A program made the position numbers and the translations under genes. Of a stretch of 64,000 bases of DNA, positions 24,849 through 34,067 are shown one piece after another (the stretch's first letter is position 1; every line of letters begins with the position of its first letter). Source of the DNA: an uncultured Paracoccaceae bacterium (lineage in GTDB: Bacteria; Pseudomonadota; Alphaproteobacteria; Rhodobacterales; Rhodobacteraceae); assembly GCA_947499725.1 (NCBI GenBank), contig CANMPK010000004.1:124001-188000 (forward strand). Reading direction: 5' to 3'. The notes beneath the pieces were generated by a model. That model was not told the origin of the DNA, did no database searches, and worked only from the letters and a program-made list of their open reading frames with translations.

Positions 24849-25919
24849 TTAGTTTGGCACGTCGCCTTCCAGACCTTCGATGTAGAAGTTCATGCCAGCC
24901 AATGTGCCGTCATCGGCTGTTTCGCCTTCGGCCAGCCAGACGGAACCGTCTTGCTTGTTAATTGGGCCAGTGAAGGCGTGGTATTCGCCGGAGCCGAGTT
25001 TCTCGACCATTTCCAATGCTTCGGCTTTGACGTCTGCTGGTACGTGGTCAGAGATTTCGCCGATGCCAACCATGCCTGGACCGATGCCGTCCCATGTGTT
25101 GGTTGTTGTCCAAGTGCCATCCATAACCGCTTTGGTGCGGTCGATGTAATATGGCGCCCAGTTGTCGATGATGGAAGAGACACGTGGGAACGGGCCGTAT
25201 TCTGCCATGTCAGACGCCTGACCAAAGGAGATCACGTTGCCGGCTGCTTGTGCGGCGGCTTGTGGCGCGGTGGAGTCTGTGTGTTGCAGGATCACGTCTG
25301 CGCCTTGCTCGATCAGAGCATTGGCGGCATCTGCTTCTTTGGCTGGATCAAACCATGTGTAGACCCAGATGATTTTGAAATCGACGTCAGGGTTTACTTT
25401 TTTGGCGTGCAGGTACGCGGAGTTGATGCCGCGGATAACTTCAGGGATTGGGAAGGAGGCGATGTAACCGATTGTGTTTGTCTCGGTCATTTTGCCAGCG
25501 ATGTGGCCCTGAACGGCGCGACCTTCGTAGAAGCGTGCGGAATAGACAGAGACGTTGTCTGCTGTTTTATAGCCGGTTGCGTGTTCGAATTTCACGTTCG
25601 GGAATTTCTTCGCAACGTTGATCGTTTGATCCATGTAACCGAAGGAGGTTGTGAAGATCAGGTCTGCGCCTTCTAGCGCCATCTGTGTCATCACGCGCTC
25701 GGCGTCTGGGCCTTCTGGGACGTTTTCAACGTAAACCGTTTCAACGTCGTCGCCAAAAGCGTCGACCACGGCTTTACGGCCTTGATCGTGTTCATAGGTC
25801 CAGCCACCGTCGCCCACTGGGCCAACATAGACAAAACCGACTTTGGTTTTCTCGGCGACAGCGGATGTTGCCAGACCGGCAACCAGCGCTGCGCTGGCAA
25901 GAAGTTTCGTGAAGTTCAT
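24849..25919 (-). CDS. BMP family ABC transporter substrate-binding protein
   Basis: 356 residues from the ATG at 25919 with a GGGAGG site; upstream in-frame codons would hide the signal peptide. Residues 1-22 are a signal peptide (MNFTKLLASAALVAGLATSAVA), with no lipobox cysteine. The mature protein is a PnrA/Med-type periplasmic receptor: KVGFVYVGPVGDGGWTYEHDQGR, TSFGYMDQTINVAKKFP, FYEGRAVQGHIAG, and TDSTAPQAAAQ. This family binds purine nucleosides, nucleobases or related ligands. It is last in the operon, 46 bp after the second permease, with a hairpin in the gap. Confidence 0.95.
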   Translation of the reverse strand: MNFTKLLASAALVAGLATSAVAEKTKVGFVYVGPVGDGGWTYEHDQGRKAVVDAFGDDVETVYVENVPEGPDAERVMTQMALEGADLIFTTSFGYMDQTINVAKKFPNVKFEHATGYKTADNVSVYSARFYEGRAVQGHIAGKMTETNTIGYIASFPIPEVIRGINSAYLHAKKVNPDVDFKIIWVYTWFDPAKEADAANALIEQGADVILQHTDSTAPQAAAQAAGNVISFGQASDMAEYGPFPRVSSIIDNWAPYYIDRTKAVMDGTWTTTNTWDGIGPGMVGIGEISDHVPADVKAEALEMVEKLGSGEYHAFTGPINKQDGSVWLAEGETADDGTLAGMNFYIEGLEGDVPN

Positions 25920-25952
25920 TGGGTCATACCTCCCGTTAGAGTTATCATTAGA

Positions 25953-25976
25953 CCTCGCGTGCAAGCTATTGCGAGG
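25953..25976 (-). promoter_or_regulatory. Intergenic hairpin between permease and receptor genes
   Basis: CCTCGC and GCGAGG (25953-25958, 25971-25976) form a 6-bp stem with a 12-base loop, overlapping the end of the permease gene. In the mRNA it would sit just ahead of the BMP gene. Hairpins at such sites often protect the receptor transcript so that receptor exceeds permease (inference). Confidence 0.35.
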
Positions 25977-26886
25977 CGTGGAAGATGCGGCCGAGTGAGG
26001 CCGGTGCGCCGCTTTTGTCAGCGGACATAATGACAAGCACCAAAATGGTTATCAGATATGGTGACATTGCCAAGTATTCGACAGGAATTGGGATGCCTGC
26101 GGCCTGCAGGTTCAGTTGCAGAACGGTGAGACCGCCAAAAAGATAGGCACCTAGAAGGACGCGCCATGGTTTCCAGCTGGCAAAGACCACCAGCGCGAGG
26201 GCGATCCAGCCGACGCCGGCTGTCATTCCCTCGGTCCATTGGGGTACGCGGATCAGGCTAATGTAGGCGCCGCCAAGCCCTGCGCAGGCACCGCCGAACA
26301 GGATTGCCAGTATGCGCACGCGCACGACGTTGTAACCCAGTGCGTGGGCGGCTTCATGGTTTTCGCCGACCGCGCGCAGGATCAGGCCGGCGCGGGTGAA
26401 TTTCAGCACGGCCCAAGTGGCTGCGATGATGGCGAGGCCGATATACAGCACGGGGTCGTGGGAAAAGAGGATGGGGCCCACAATGGGCAGATCAGATAGA
26501 ACTGGGATGTTCAGCTTGGCCATGGCGGGTGGTTTGATGCCGACGTAGCTTTGACCCAAGAGCGCCGAAAGGCCGAGGCCAAAGAGTGTGAGGGCGAGGC
26601 CCGAAGCCACTTGGTTGGCGAGGGCCACTTGGGTGAGAAAGGCAAAGAGCAGGGATAGGACGGCTCCGCCAAGCATAGCAGCAAGGATGCCGAGCGCTGG
26701 GCTGGTGGTTTCCACCGCGATGGCAAAGCCGCAGATCGCGCCGATGATCATCATGCCTTCAACGCCAAGGTTTAGAACGCCGGCTTTTTCCACGACGAGT
26801 TCTCCGATGGCGGCCAGCAGCAAAGGCGTGGCGGCGACCATGAGAGAGGCGACAAGTAGGACCGGATTGATGGCGGAGAGATCCAT
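25966..26886 (-). CDS. ABC transporter permease, BMP-type importer (YufQ-like)
   Basis: 306 residues, about eight to nine hydrophobic helices. The pattern LLLAAIGELVVEKAGVLNLGVEGMMIIGAICGFA is the hallmark of the branched permeases of nucleoside ABC importers (PF02653), with GQSYVGIKPP and NVVRVRILAILFGGACAGLGGAYISL, the EAA-like contact loop. Its start codon overlaps the stop of the larger permease by one base. It forms a heterodimeric channel with that permease. Confidence 0.95.
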   Translation of the reverse strand: MDLSAINPVLLVASLMVAATPLLLAAIGELVVEKAGVLNLGVEGMMIIGAICGFAIAVETTSPALGILAAMLGGAVLSLLFAFLTQVALANQVASGLALTLFGLGLSALLGQSYVGIKPPAMAKLNIPVLSDLPIVGPILFSHDPVLYIGLAIIAATWAVLKFTRAGLILRAVGENHEAAHALGYNVVRVRILAILFGGACAGLGGAYISLIRVPQWTEGMTAGVGWIALALVVFASWKPWRVLLGAYLFGGLTVLQLNLQAAGIPIPVEYLAMSPYLITILVLVIMSADKSGAPASLGRIFHASQ

Positions 26887-27968
26887 TATGCGGCTCCTTT
26901 CACGGCGAGGCGGATGCGGAAGTTTGTGAGCACGTCAAAGGCCAGCAGGAAAAATAGCAGCATGCCTTGGAAGACTTGGATGGCAGCAGATGGCAGCGAG
27001 AGGCTGCTTTGGGCGATGTCGCCGCCAATATAAGTAAGAGCCATCAAGAGGCCTGCGAGTAGGATGCCGACGGGGTGCAAGCGACCTAGAAAGGCGACGA
27101 TGATGGCGGTGAAGCCGTAGCCGACGTTGAAATCAATGCTGACTTGGCCCGCTGGACCTGCGACTTCGAAAAGGCCTGCGAGGCCAGCGAGTGCGCCGGA
27201 TGCGCCCATGCAAAACAGGATCAACCGATTTGGGTTCACCCCGCCAAAGCGCGCGGCGCGGGGGGCTTCGCCGGTGAGGCGGATGTTAAAACCCAGCATG
27301 TGCTTTTTCAGCAGAACATAGGCGAAGATCACCGCGATGAAGGCGGTCAGCACGCCCCAATGCATACCGGTGCCTGCGATCAGTTCAGCGTTATGGGCGC
27401 TGGGGTAGTCTTGCAGGTTGCGTGAGCCCGGGAAGCCGAAGCCTTCGGGGTTTTTCAAAAGGCCCAGAGACATCGAGGCCAAGAGCTGTTCGGCCACATA
27501 GACCAGCATGAGCGAGACGAGGATTTCATTGGTGCCGAATTTGAGTTTCAGGATCGCTGGGATCATGGCCCAGAGCATGCCGCCCAATAGGCCGCAAAGG
27601 ATCATCAGCGGGAAGATCAGCACGCTTTCCATTGGATAAAGCGCTAGGCCCGCGCCTGCGCCACACAGGGCCCCGATGATGTATTGCCCTTCTGCGCCGA
27701 TGTTCCAGATGCCTGCGCGAAAGCCGAGCGATAGGCCGATGGCGATCAGGATCAGCGGGCCGCCTTTCACCAGAAGTTGCGGGCGATAGTAGAAGGCGAA
27801 CTCGCCAAAGAGCGGATCGTAAAAGATGGTGCGGATCGCCACGAACGGGTTTTTGCCGAGGGCTGCAAACAGCAGTCCGCCTGCAATCATGGTGGTGATG
27901 ACGGCAACAACAGGAGTGAGGAGCGACCAAAGCTGGCTTGGCTCTGCGCGCTTTTCGAGGCGGATCAT
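26886..27968 (-). CDS. ABC transporter permease, BMP-type importer (YufP-like)
   Basis: 360 residues with about ten membrane helices, the larger of the two permeases. Landmarks: ILIAIGLSLGFRAGIWNIGAEGQYIIGALCGAGAG, GTNEILVSLMLVYVAEQLL, and NPNRLILFCMGASGALAGLAGLFEVAG (cytoplasmic coupling region). It overlaps the ATPase gene by 4 bp and the second permease by 1 bp, so the three are translationally coupled. Substrate is most likely a purine nucleoside or nucleobase, by family only. Confidence 0.95.
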   Translation of the reverse strand: MIRLEKRAEPSQLWSLLTPVVAVITTMIAGGLLFAALGKNPFVAIRTIFYDPLFGEFAFYYRPQLLVKGGPLILIAIGLSLGFRAGIWNIGAEGQYIIGALCGAGAGLALYPMESVLIFPLMILCGLLGGMLWAMIPAILKLKFGTNEILVSLMLVYVAEQLLASMSLGLLKNPEGFGFPGSRNLQDYPSAHNAELIAGTGMHWGVLTAFIAVIFAYVLLKKHMLGFNIRLTGEAPRAARFGGVNPNRLILFCMGASGALAGLAGLFEVAGPAGQVSIDFNVGYGFTAIIVAFLGRLHPVGILLAGLLMALTYIGGDIAQSSLSLPSAAIQVFQGMLLFFLLAFDVLTNFRIRLAVKGAA

Positions 27969-29479
27969 TCGGCGGCCTCCTGCGCGGAGACACCGCCCAT
28001 CATGAGGCCGATCTCTTCAATCGTCAGGCCTGCGGCGGGGCGGATTTCGGAGAGACGGCCTTCGTTCAGTGCGCCGAAGCGGTCGGAGATTTCCATAAGT
28101 TCATCAAGGTCTTGGCTGATCACCACGAGGGCGGTGCCCTTGGCGGCGAGATCGAGCAGGGATTGGCGGATGGCTGCTGCGGCGGCCGCATCGACGCCCC
28201 ATGTGGGTTGGTTTACGACCAGCACATCTGGTTCTTGCAGCACTTCGCGGCCGATGACGAATTTTTGCAGGTTACCGCCAGAGAGCGCGCGGGCGGCGCG
28301 GTCGGGGCCGGGGGTGCGCACGTCGAAGGCTTTGATGATGTCTTGCGCGAAGTCCTGCGCGCCTTTCCAGTTCACAAAGCCCTTTTTGCTGAGGTTCTGG
28401 CGTACTTCGCCGGTGAGCAGTGCGTTTTCAATGAGGCTCATATTGGGGGCGGCGGCATGTCCGAGGCGTTCTTCGGGGGCGGCTAAGGTGCCGATGCCGC
28501 GGCGGTTTTTTGGGCCGAGGTGACCGACTGGGTTGCCTTTGATTTGCACGGTGTCAGGGCTGGTGCGCAGCTCGCCCGAGAGGGCGGCGAGCAACTCGTC
28601 TTGGCCATTGCCCGCGACGCCGCCAAGGCCAAGGATTTCGCCGGATTTCACCGAAAAGCTGATGTCTTTCAGGCTGGTGCCAAAGGCGCTTGCGGATTTG
28701 GCGGAGAGGTTTCGCACGTTTAGCAGAACCTCGCCATCAAGGTTTGCGGTGCGCGTTGGGGTTTGCAGGGTGTCGCCTACCATCAATTCTGCCATGTTGC
28801 GGGCGGATGTTTGTGCGGGGATGCATTCACCCACGTTTTTGCCAAGGCGCAGAATGCTGGCGTGATCGCAGAGGCTGCGGATTTCTTCGAGCTTGTGGGA
28901 GATATAGAGGATCGAGGTGCCCTCGGCCTTGAGTTGGCGCAGGGTTTTGAAGAGGATTTGCACCTCTTGCGGGGTGAGGACGCTGGTCGGTTCGTCCATG
29001 ATCAAGAGCTTTGGGTCTTGCAGCAGGCAGCGGATGATTTCGACGCGTTGGCGCTCGCCTGCGGACAGATCCCCTACGGTGCGGGCAGGGTCGAGCGGCA
29101 GGCCGTAGTTTTCTGACACCTCTTTGATGCGGGCGGCGAGGTCGCGCATGGGCGGCGGGTTTTCCATGCCGAGGGCGACGTTTTCGGCCACGTTGAGTGC
29201 ATCAAACAATGAGAAGTGCTGGAAGACCATGCCAACGCCCGCGCTGCGGGCGGCGTTTGGGTCGGTTGGGGCGAAGGGCGCGCCTTGCCATGTCATGCTG
29301 CCGCTGTCGGGTTTCACCAGACCGTAGATCATTTTCACGACGGTGGATTTGCCAGCGCCGTTTTCGCCAAGCAGGGCGTGGACCTGCCCCTGTTCGATAT
29401 CAAAACTGACGGAATCGTTGGCGACGACCCCTGGGTAGGCCTTGGTGAGAGCTTGGATCGATAGCAGCGGTGCGCTCAT
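27965..29479 (-). CDS. ABC transporter ATP-binding protein with two ABC domains (YufO-like)
   Basis: 504 residues from the ATG at 29479 (AAGGG about 10 bases upstream). An in-frame ATG 7 codons earlier lacks a site. The first ABC domain has Walker A GENGAGKST, signature LSAGERQRVEI and Walker B LLIMDEPTS. The second has a degenerate Walker A (GGVAGNGQDEL), signature LSGGNLQKFV and an altered Walker B (LVVNQPTWG, with N/Q for D/E). This asymmetric arrangement is usual for sugar/nucleoside importers: only one site is fully catalytic. It is the first gene of the four-gene operon. Confidence 0.96.
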   Translation of the reverse strand: MSAPLLSIQALTKAYPGVVANDSVSFDIEQGQVHALLGENGAGKSTVVKMIYGLVKPDSGSMTWQGAPFAPTDPNAARSAGVGMVFQHFSLFDALNVAENVALGMENPPPMRDLAARIKEVSENYGLPLDPARTVGDLSAGERQRVEIIRCLLQDPKLLIMDEPTSVLTPQEVQILFKTLRQLKAEGTSILYISHKLEEIRSLCDHASILRLGKNVGECIPAQTSARNMAELMVGDTLQTPTRTANLDGEVLLNVRNLSAKSASAFGTSLKDISFSVKSGEILGLGGVAGNGQDELLAALSGELRTSPDTVQIKGNPVGHLGPKNRRGIGTLAAPEERLGHAAAPNMSLIENALLTGEVRQNLSKKGFVNWKGAQDFAQDIIKAFDVRTPGPDRAARALSGGNLQKFVIGREVLQEPDVLVVNQPTWGVDAAAAAAIRQSLLDLAAKGTALVVISQDLDELMEISDRFGALNEGRLSEIRPAAGLTIEEIGLMMGGVSAQEAAE

Positions 29480-29686
29480 GCGGCGTGGTCCCTTTTGCAT
29501 GGTCGCATCTTTTTGAGACCTCGAAGGGCTTGGGGCAAGGTTAATTGCGTGGGATGCGATGGTTATCCACAGGTTTCCTGATCAAAAGGTAAGATTTCGC
29601 CTAAAATTGGTACGGAATAGAGGGCGGACTGAAAATTCTGAAACAGGTCATTCTAAATGCCGCGGTGGTGGTTTAGCCTGCGCGGT

Positions 29687-32600
29687 ATGAGCACTGATCC
29701 CCGATTCATTCACCTGCGCGTCCACACGGAATACTCTTTGCTAGAGGGCGCGATCCGCACCAAGAAACTGCCCGGCATGTGTGCCGATATGGATATGCCA
29801 GCGGTGGCGATCACCGACACAAACAATATGTTTGCGGCGCTGGAGTTTTCTGTCACGGCGGCGGGGGCGGGAATTCAGCCGATTGTGGGCTGTCAGGTGG
29901 ATGTGCAGATGCCGCATGACGACCCGACGGGCCGCACAAGCGCGCCTGCGCCTGCGCCGATAGTGCTGCTGAGCCAGCGCGAAGAGGGGTATGAGAACCT
30001 GATGAAGCTGAACTCTTGTCTGTACATCGACAAGGGCGGGCAGCTGCCGCAGGTGACTTTGGATGAGCTTGAAAAATATTCAGGCGGTTTGATTTGTTTG
30101 ACCGGTGGGCCGGATGGTCCGATGGGGCGGTTGTTGCGGGATGGGCAGCGTCCTGCGGCTGAGGCCATGATGACTCGGTTCAAAGAGATTTTCGCGGATC
30201 GGCTGTATGTGGAATTGCAGCGCCATCCGGGGGAAGATGGGCAGCCAGAGGCAGAGCGTTTAAGCGAGCGCGGCTTTGTGGAAATGGCCTATGCGATGGA
30301 TATCCCGCTGGTGGCCACCAATGATGTCTATTTCCCCAAGAGCGATATGTATGAGGCGCATGATGCGTTGATCTGTATTGCCGAAGGCGCCTATGTGGAT
30401 CAGGCGGATGGGCGGCGTCGTTTGACGGCGCAGCACTATTTTAAGACGCCGCAAGAGATGATCACGCTTTTCGCGGATTTGCCGGAAGCGATTGAGAACA
30501 CCGTAGAAATCGCAAAGCGATGCGCCTTTGCGACCTATCGGCGTGATCCGATCTTGCCGAAGTTTGCGGACGACGAGGTTGCCGAACTGCGCCGCATTGC
30601 GAACGAAGGTTTGCAAAAGCGACTGGCGGTGATCCCCCATGCGGTGACCTTGGAGGAATACCAAGAACGTTTGGATTTTGAGCTGGATATCATCGAGGGC
30701 ATGGGGTTCCCCGGCTACTTCTTGATCGTTGCGGACTTTATCCAATGGGGCAAAGATCAAGGGATTCCGGTGGGTCCGGGTCGTGGCTCTGGTGCGGGCT
30801 CGCTGGTGGCCTATGCGCTGACGATCACTGACCTTGATCCGCTTCGGTATTCCCTGCTGTTTGAGCGCTTCTTGAACCCTGAACGTGTTTCGATGCCTGA
30901 CTTTGACATCGACTTTTGCATGGATCGCCGAGAGGAAGTGATCCGGTATGTGCAAGAGAAGTATGGTCGCGACAAGGTGGGGCAGATCATCACCTTTGGT
31001 GCGCTGCTGTCTAAGGCGGCGGTGCGCGATATTGGGCGGGTTTTGCAGATGCCTTACGGGCAGGTGGATCGCTTGTCCAAGATGATCCCTGTGGAAGGGG
31101 TGAAGCCTGTTTCCATCGAGAAGGCCCTGAAAGACGAGCCGCGTTTGCGCGATGAGGCCCGCAATGAAGAGGTTGTGGACCGGCTGCTGAACTATGGCAT
31201 GCAGGTTGAAGGCTTGCTGCGGAACGCCTCGACCCACGCGGCGGGTGTTGTGATTGGCGATCGGCCTTTGGATGCTTTGGTGCCTTTGTATCAGGATCCG
31301 CGGTCTGACATGCCAGCGACCCAATTCAACATGAAATGGGTCGAACAGGCGGGCTTGGTGAAGTTTGACTTCTTGGGCCTGAAAACGCTGACGGTGATTC
31401 AGAACGCGGTTGATCTGATCAAGGGCGAAGGGCGCGATATTCATACGGCGCAGGATGGCTCGCAATTGTATGAGCCGCCTGAAGGCGCGGTGAATGAGAT
31501 CAATGCGATCCCGCTGGATGATAAAGCGACCTATGATCTTTACGCGGCGGCGAAAACCGTGGCGGTGTTCCAGGTGGAATCCACCGGTATGATGGATGCG
31601 CTGAAGCGCATGAAGCCGACCTGTATCGAAGATATTGTTGCGCTGGTGGCCCTGTATCGTCCGGGCCCGATGGAGAATATTCCGACCTATTGTGAGGTGA
31701 AGAACGGGCAGCGCGAGATTGAATCGGTGCATCCGTTGATTGACCATATTCTAGCGGAAACGCAGGGGATTATTGTTTACCAAGAACAGGTTATGCAGAT
31801 CGCTCAGGTGATGGCGGGCTATAGTCTGGGCGGCGCGGATTTGCTGCGTCGTGCGATGGGTAAGAAGATCAAAGAAGCGATGGATGCGGAGCGTCCGAAG
31901 TTCGAAAAAGGCGCGGCAGAAAATGGCGTGCCTGCCAAAAAGGCCAGTGAGGTGTTCGACCTTCTGGAGAAATTTGCGAACTACGGCTTTAACAAATCCC
32001 ACGCGGCGGCTTATGCGGTGGTGTCCTATCAAACCGGTTGGCTGAAAGCGAACCATCCGGTGGAGTTCATGGGCGGCGTCATGAACTGCGATATCCACCT
32101 GACGGATAAGCTGGCGATTTACTTTGAAGAGGTGAAGAAACACCTTGGGCTGCCCTATGTGCCGCCTTGCGTGAACCGATCAGAAGCGACGTTTACCGTG
32201 CGCGAAGGCAAGTTGATCTATGCGCTGGGCGCGTTGAAAAACGTGGGTGCTGAGGCGATGACCTTGGTGACCGATGGGCGCAAGGTGGATGGGGTGGATA
32301 AGCCTTTTGCCACGCTGTTTGATTTCGCGCGGCGGGTGGATTTGAAGAAGGTCGGGAAGCGGCCTTTGGAAATGCTGGCGCGCTCAGGTGCTTTTGATGA
32401 GCTGGATAAGAACCGCCGGAAGGTGTTTGAAAGCCTTGAGGGCTTGGTGAATTACTCGGCGGCTATCCATGAGCAGAAGACATCCAATCAGGTGTCTTTG
32501 TTTGGGGAAGCGGGGGATGATTTGCCGGAGCCTCGTCTGAGTAAGGCGGCGGATTGGTTGCCTGCTGAGAAGTTGGATGAAGAGGCGCGGGCGATTGGCT

Positions 32601-33205
32601 TCTTCCTGTCAGGCCATCCGCTGGAAGATTACATGCCTGCGCTGAAGCGTAAGAAGATCATGACTCTGGATGAGCTGATCGAAAAGGCCCGTGGTGGGCC
32701 CTGTGTGGCCAAGATCGCGGGGCGCGTGTCGGGTCGACAGGAACGCAAATCCGCACGCGGCAACCGATTTGCCTTTGCGCAGCTGTCTGATCCGACGGGG
32801 GCTTATGAGGTTACGATCTTTAGCGAGACTTTGGAAAAGTGCCGCGAGCATTTGGAGACCGGATCAAAGGTTGTTGTGACGGTTGAGGCCACGATGGAGG
32901 CGGATCAACTGAAGCTATTGGCGAAATCAATCGGGCCGATTGATAGTGTTGTGGCGGATGCGGGGGCCTCGGGTTTGCGGATTTATATCGACACACCAGA
33001 GGCTTTGGAGAATATCGCCAGTGTCTTGGATGGGGCGCAGAATGCTGTGAAGAAAGGCCCGCGTGGGCCGGTGGTTTTCAATCTGATGCAAGACGATTTG
33101 CCCGGGGATGTGGAGATCGACACCGGTATGGAGTTCCCGATTAATCCGCAGATCAAAGGGGCGATTAAGTCGCTGCCGGGGATCATGATGGTTGAGGATT
33201 ACTAG
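29687..33205 (+). CDS. dnaE: DNA polymerase III subunit alpha
   Basis: 1172 residues from the ATG at 29687; the start of DPRFIHLRVHTEYSLLEGAIR is the family N-terminus, while ten further upstream codons are not. DnaE is the replicative polymerase. The PHP domain comes first, the palm with PDFDIDF at about 404-410 (catalytic aspartates) follows, then YQEQVMQIAQ, the finger region GFNKSHAAAYAVVSYQT, the helix-hairpin-helix, and an OB-fold near the C-terminus (VAKIAGRVSGRQER). It ends without a clear terminator. Confidence 0.98.
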   Translation: MSTDPRFIHLRVHTEYSLLEGAIRTKKLPGMCADMDMPAVAITDTNNMFAALEFSVTAAGAGIQPIVGCQVDVQMPHDDPTGRTSAPAPAPIVLLSQREEGYENLMKLNSCLYIDKGGQLPQVTLDELEKYSGGLICLTGGPDGPMGRLLRDGQRPAAEAMMTRFKEIFADRLYVELQRHPGEDGQPEAERLSERGFVEMAYAMDIPLVATNDVYFPKSDMYEAHDALICIAEGAYVDQADGRRRLTAQHYFKTPQEMITLFADLPEAIENTVEIAKRCAFATYRRDPILPKFADDEVAELRRIANEGLQKRLAVIPHAVTLEEYQERLDFELDIIEGMGFPGYFLIVADFIQWGKDQGIPVGPGRGSGAGSLVAYALTITDLDPLRYSLLFERFLNPERVSMPDFDIDFCMDRREEVIRYVQEKYGRDKVGQIITFGALLSKAAVRDIGRVLQMPYGQVDRLSKMIPVEGVKPVSIEKALKDEPRLRDEARNEEVVDRLLNYGMQVEGLLRNASTHAAGVVIGDRPLDALVPLYQDPRSDMPATQFNMKWVEQAGLVKFDFLGLKTLTVIQNAVDLIKGEGRDIHTAQDGSQLYEPPEGAVNEINAIPLDDKATYDLYAAAKTVAVFQVESTGMMDALKRMKPTCIEDIVALVALYRPGPMENIPTYCEVKNGQREIESVHPLIDHILAETQGIIVYQEQVMQIAQVMAGYSLGGADLLRRAMGKKIKEAMDAERPKFEKGAAENGVPAKKASEVFDLLEKFANYGFNKSHAAAYAVVSYQTGWLKANHPVEFMGGVMNCDIHLTDKLAIYFEEVKKHLGLPYVPPCVNRSEATFTVREGKLIYALGALKNVGAEAMTLVTDGRKVDGVDKPFATLFDFARRVDLKKVGKRPLEMLARSGAFDELDKNRRKVFESLEGLVNYSAAIHEQKTSNQVSLFGEAGDDLPEPRLSKAADWLPAEKLDEEARAIGFFLSGHPLEDYMPALKRKKIMTLDELIEKARGGPCVAKIAGRVSGRQERKSARGNRFAFAQLSDPTGAYEVTIFSETLEKCREHLETGSKVVVTVEATMEADQLKLLAKSIGPIDSVVADAGASGLRIYIDTPEALENIASVLDGAQNAVKKGPRGPVVFNLMQDDLPGDVEIDTGMEFPINPQIKGAIKSLPGIMMVEDY

Positions 33206-33241
33206 AGGCTTCTTTTTCGGGTTTCAGTGTGAAAGCAAACC

Positions 33242-33751
33242 ATGTTCCTTAAATTCGTTCAGAGGCAACGGTACCTTCGCCAACAAAGGCGGCGGCATCG
33301 TTGTTCACTTTATGTAATCGACGGATATTGCCTGGCAGTGCCGGTCTGCTTTGCATCGACAGTCTTCGCAGAGGTGCCGTCTAAATCCACAATTATTGAA
33401 CTCTCAGATGCTGTCGGCCTTGGGAAGGGTATCGTCGAAGCCTTAGACTGTTCCGAAGATTTAATGCGAGGAAAGACGCATAATCAGGACTTTGTAAGCT
33501 CCTCAGAGGCATTTCACGAAAACATGGAACGGTTTCGAAAATCAATTGGCTGTAGCACAGCGCGCTTTGCGCGGGAGACTGAGTTGATTGCCTTTACGCG
33601 ACAGGAGGGACAGCTTGAGATTGAGCGCATGAAGCCAGTGCATGGTAAATTTGCCTATGAAGGCTCAGGTAAAGCGCCCAGTTTGATTGAACTTCCGGAA
33701 GCGCTGGATAAACGCAAAATTGGTCTGAAGGTTCAATCTTTGTTGCGTTAG
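33242..33751 (+). CDS. Hypothetical secreted protein
   Basis: 169 residues. A long basic N-terminus (RQRYLRQQRRRHRC) precedes a hydrophobic stretch (LYVIDGYCLAVPVCFASTVFAE) that could be a signal sequence with cleavage at FAE; no good ribosome binding site precedes the ATG. The rest is polar with a few Cys (DCSEDLM, IGCSTARF). Base composition is AT-richer than in the neighbours. No family is recognised. The gene's 3' end overlaps the end of the opposed slyX by 4 bp. It may be real but degenerate. Confidence 0.4.
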   Translation: MFLKFVQRQRYLRQQRRRHRCSLYVIDGYCLAVPVCFASTVFAEVPSKSTIIELSDAVGLGKGIVEALDCSEDLMRGKTHNQDFVSSSEAFHENMERFRKSIGCSTARFARETELIAFTRQEGQLEIERMKPVHGKFAYEGSGKAPSLIELPEALDKRKIGLKVQSLLR

Positions 33752-33942
33752 TAATGGGGCGGGCGCTCGTCGCCCATGACGACTCCGCCAGAGCCTGCGG
33801 ATTCGCGGTCTGCTTCGCGCTCGAGCAGCATTTGCACGCGGCGCTTGAGGATTTGGATCTCGGTATCCTGACGGGCAACCACGTCGGAGAGCTCTTCGAC
33901 GGTGTGTGTGAGGTGGGCGAGTTGTTCTTCGAGTTTTTGCAT
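33748..33942 (-). CDS. slyX: SlyX family protein
   Basis: 64 residues from the ATG at 33942; the open frame extends upstream without family similarity. LEEQLAHLTHTVEELSDVVARQDTEIQILKRRVQMLLERE is the SlyX coiled coil with heptad leucines, followed by a disordered tail that ends ERPPHY, a typical SlyX end (PPH). The molecular function of SlyX is not established. The gene is convergent with the hypothetical protein and divergent from hisS. Confidence 0.8.
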   Translation of the reverse strand: MQKLEEQLAHLTHTVEELSDVVARQDTEIQILKRRVQMLLEREADRESAGSGGVVMGDERPPHY

Positions 33943-34067
33943 GGGGATCAGGTACGGGTTTGTGCTGATTAGGTCAAGGAATGCGGCTTTGGTGCAGGCT
34001 TGGGTTGCTTGCAGCATGGGGCTGGGGTAAGTGCGGGCCACGTTATTTTTCTAAGGAAACCTGAGCG

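Noticed and set aside
30260-31747. A 495-codon open frame antisense to dnaE
   Set aside because: It is His/Arg/Gln-rich, has no family features or ribosome binding site, and mirrors the codon bias of dnaE.
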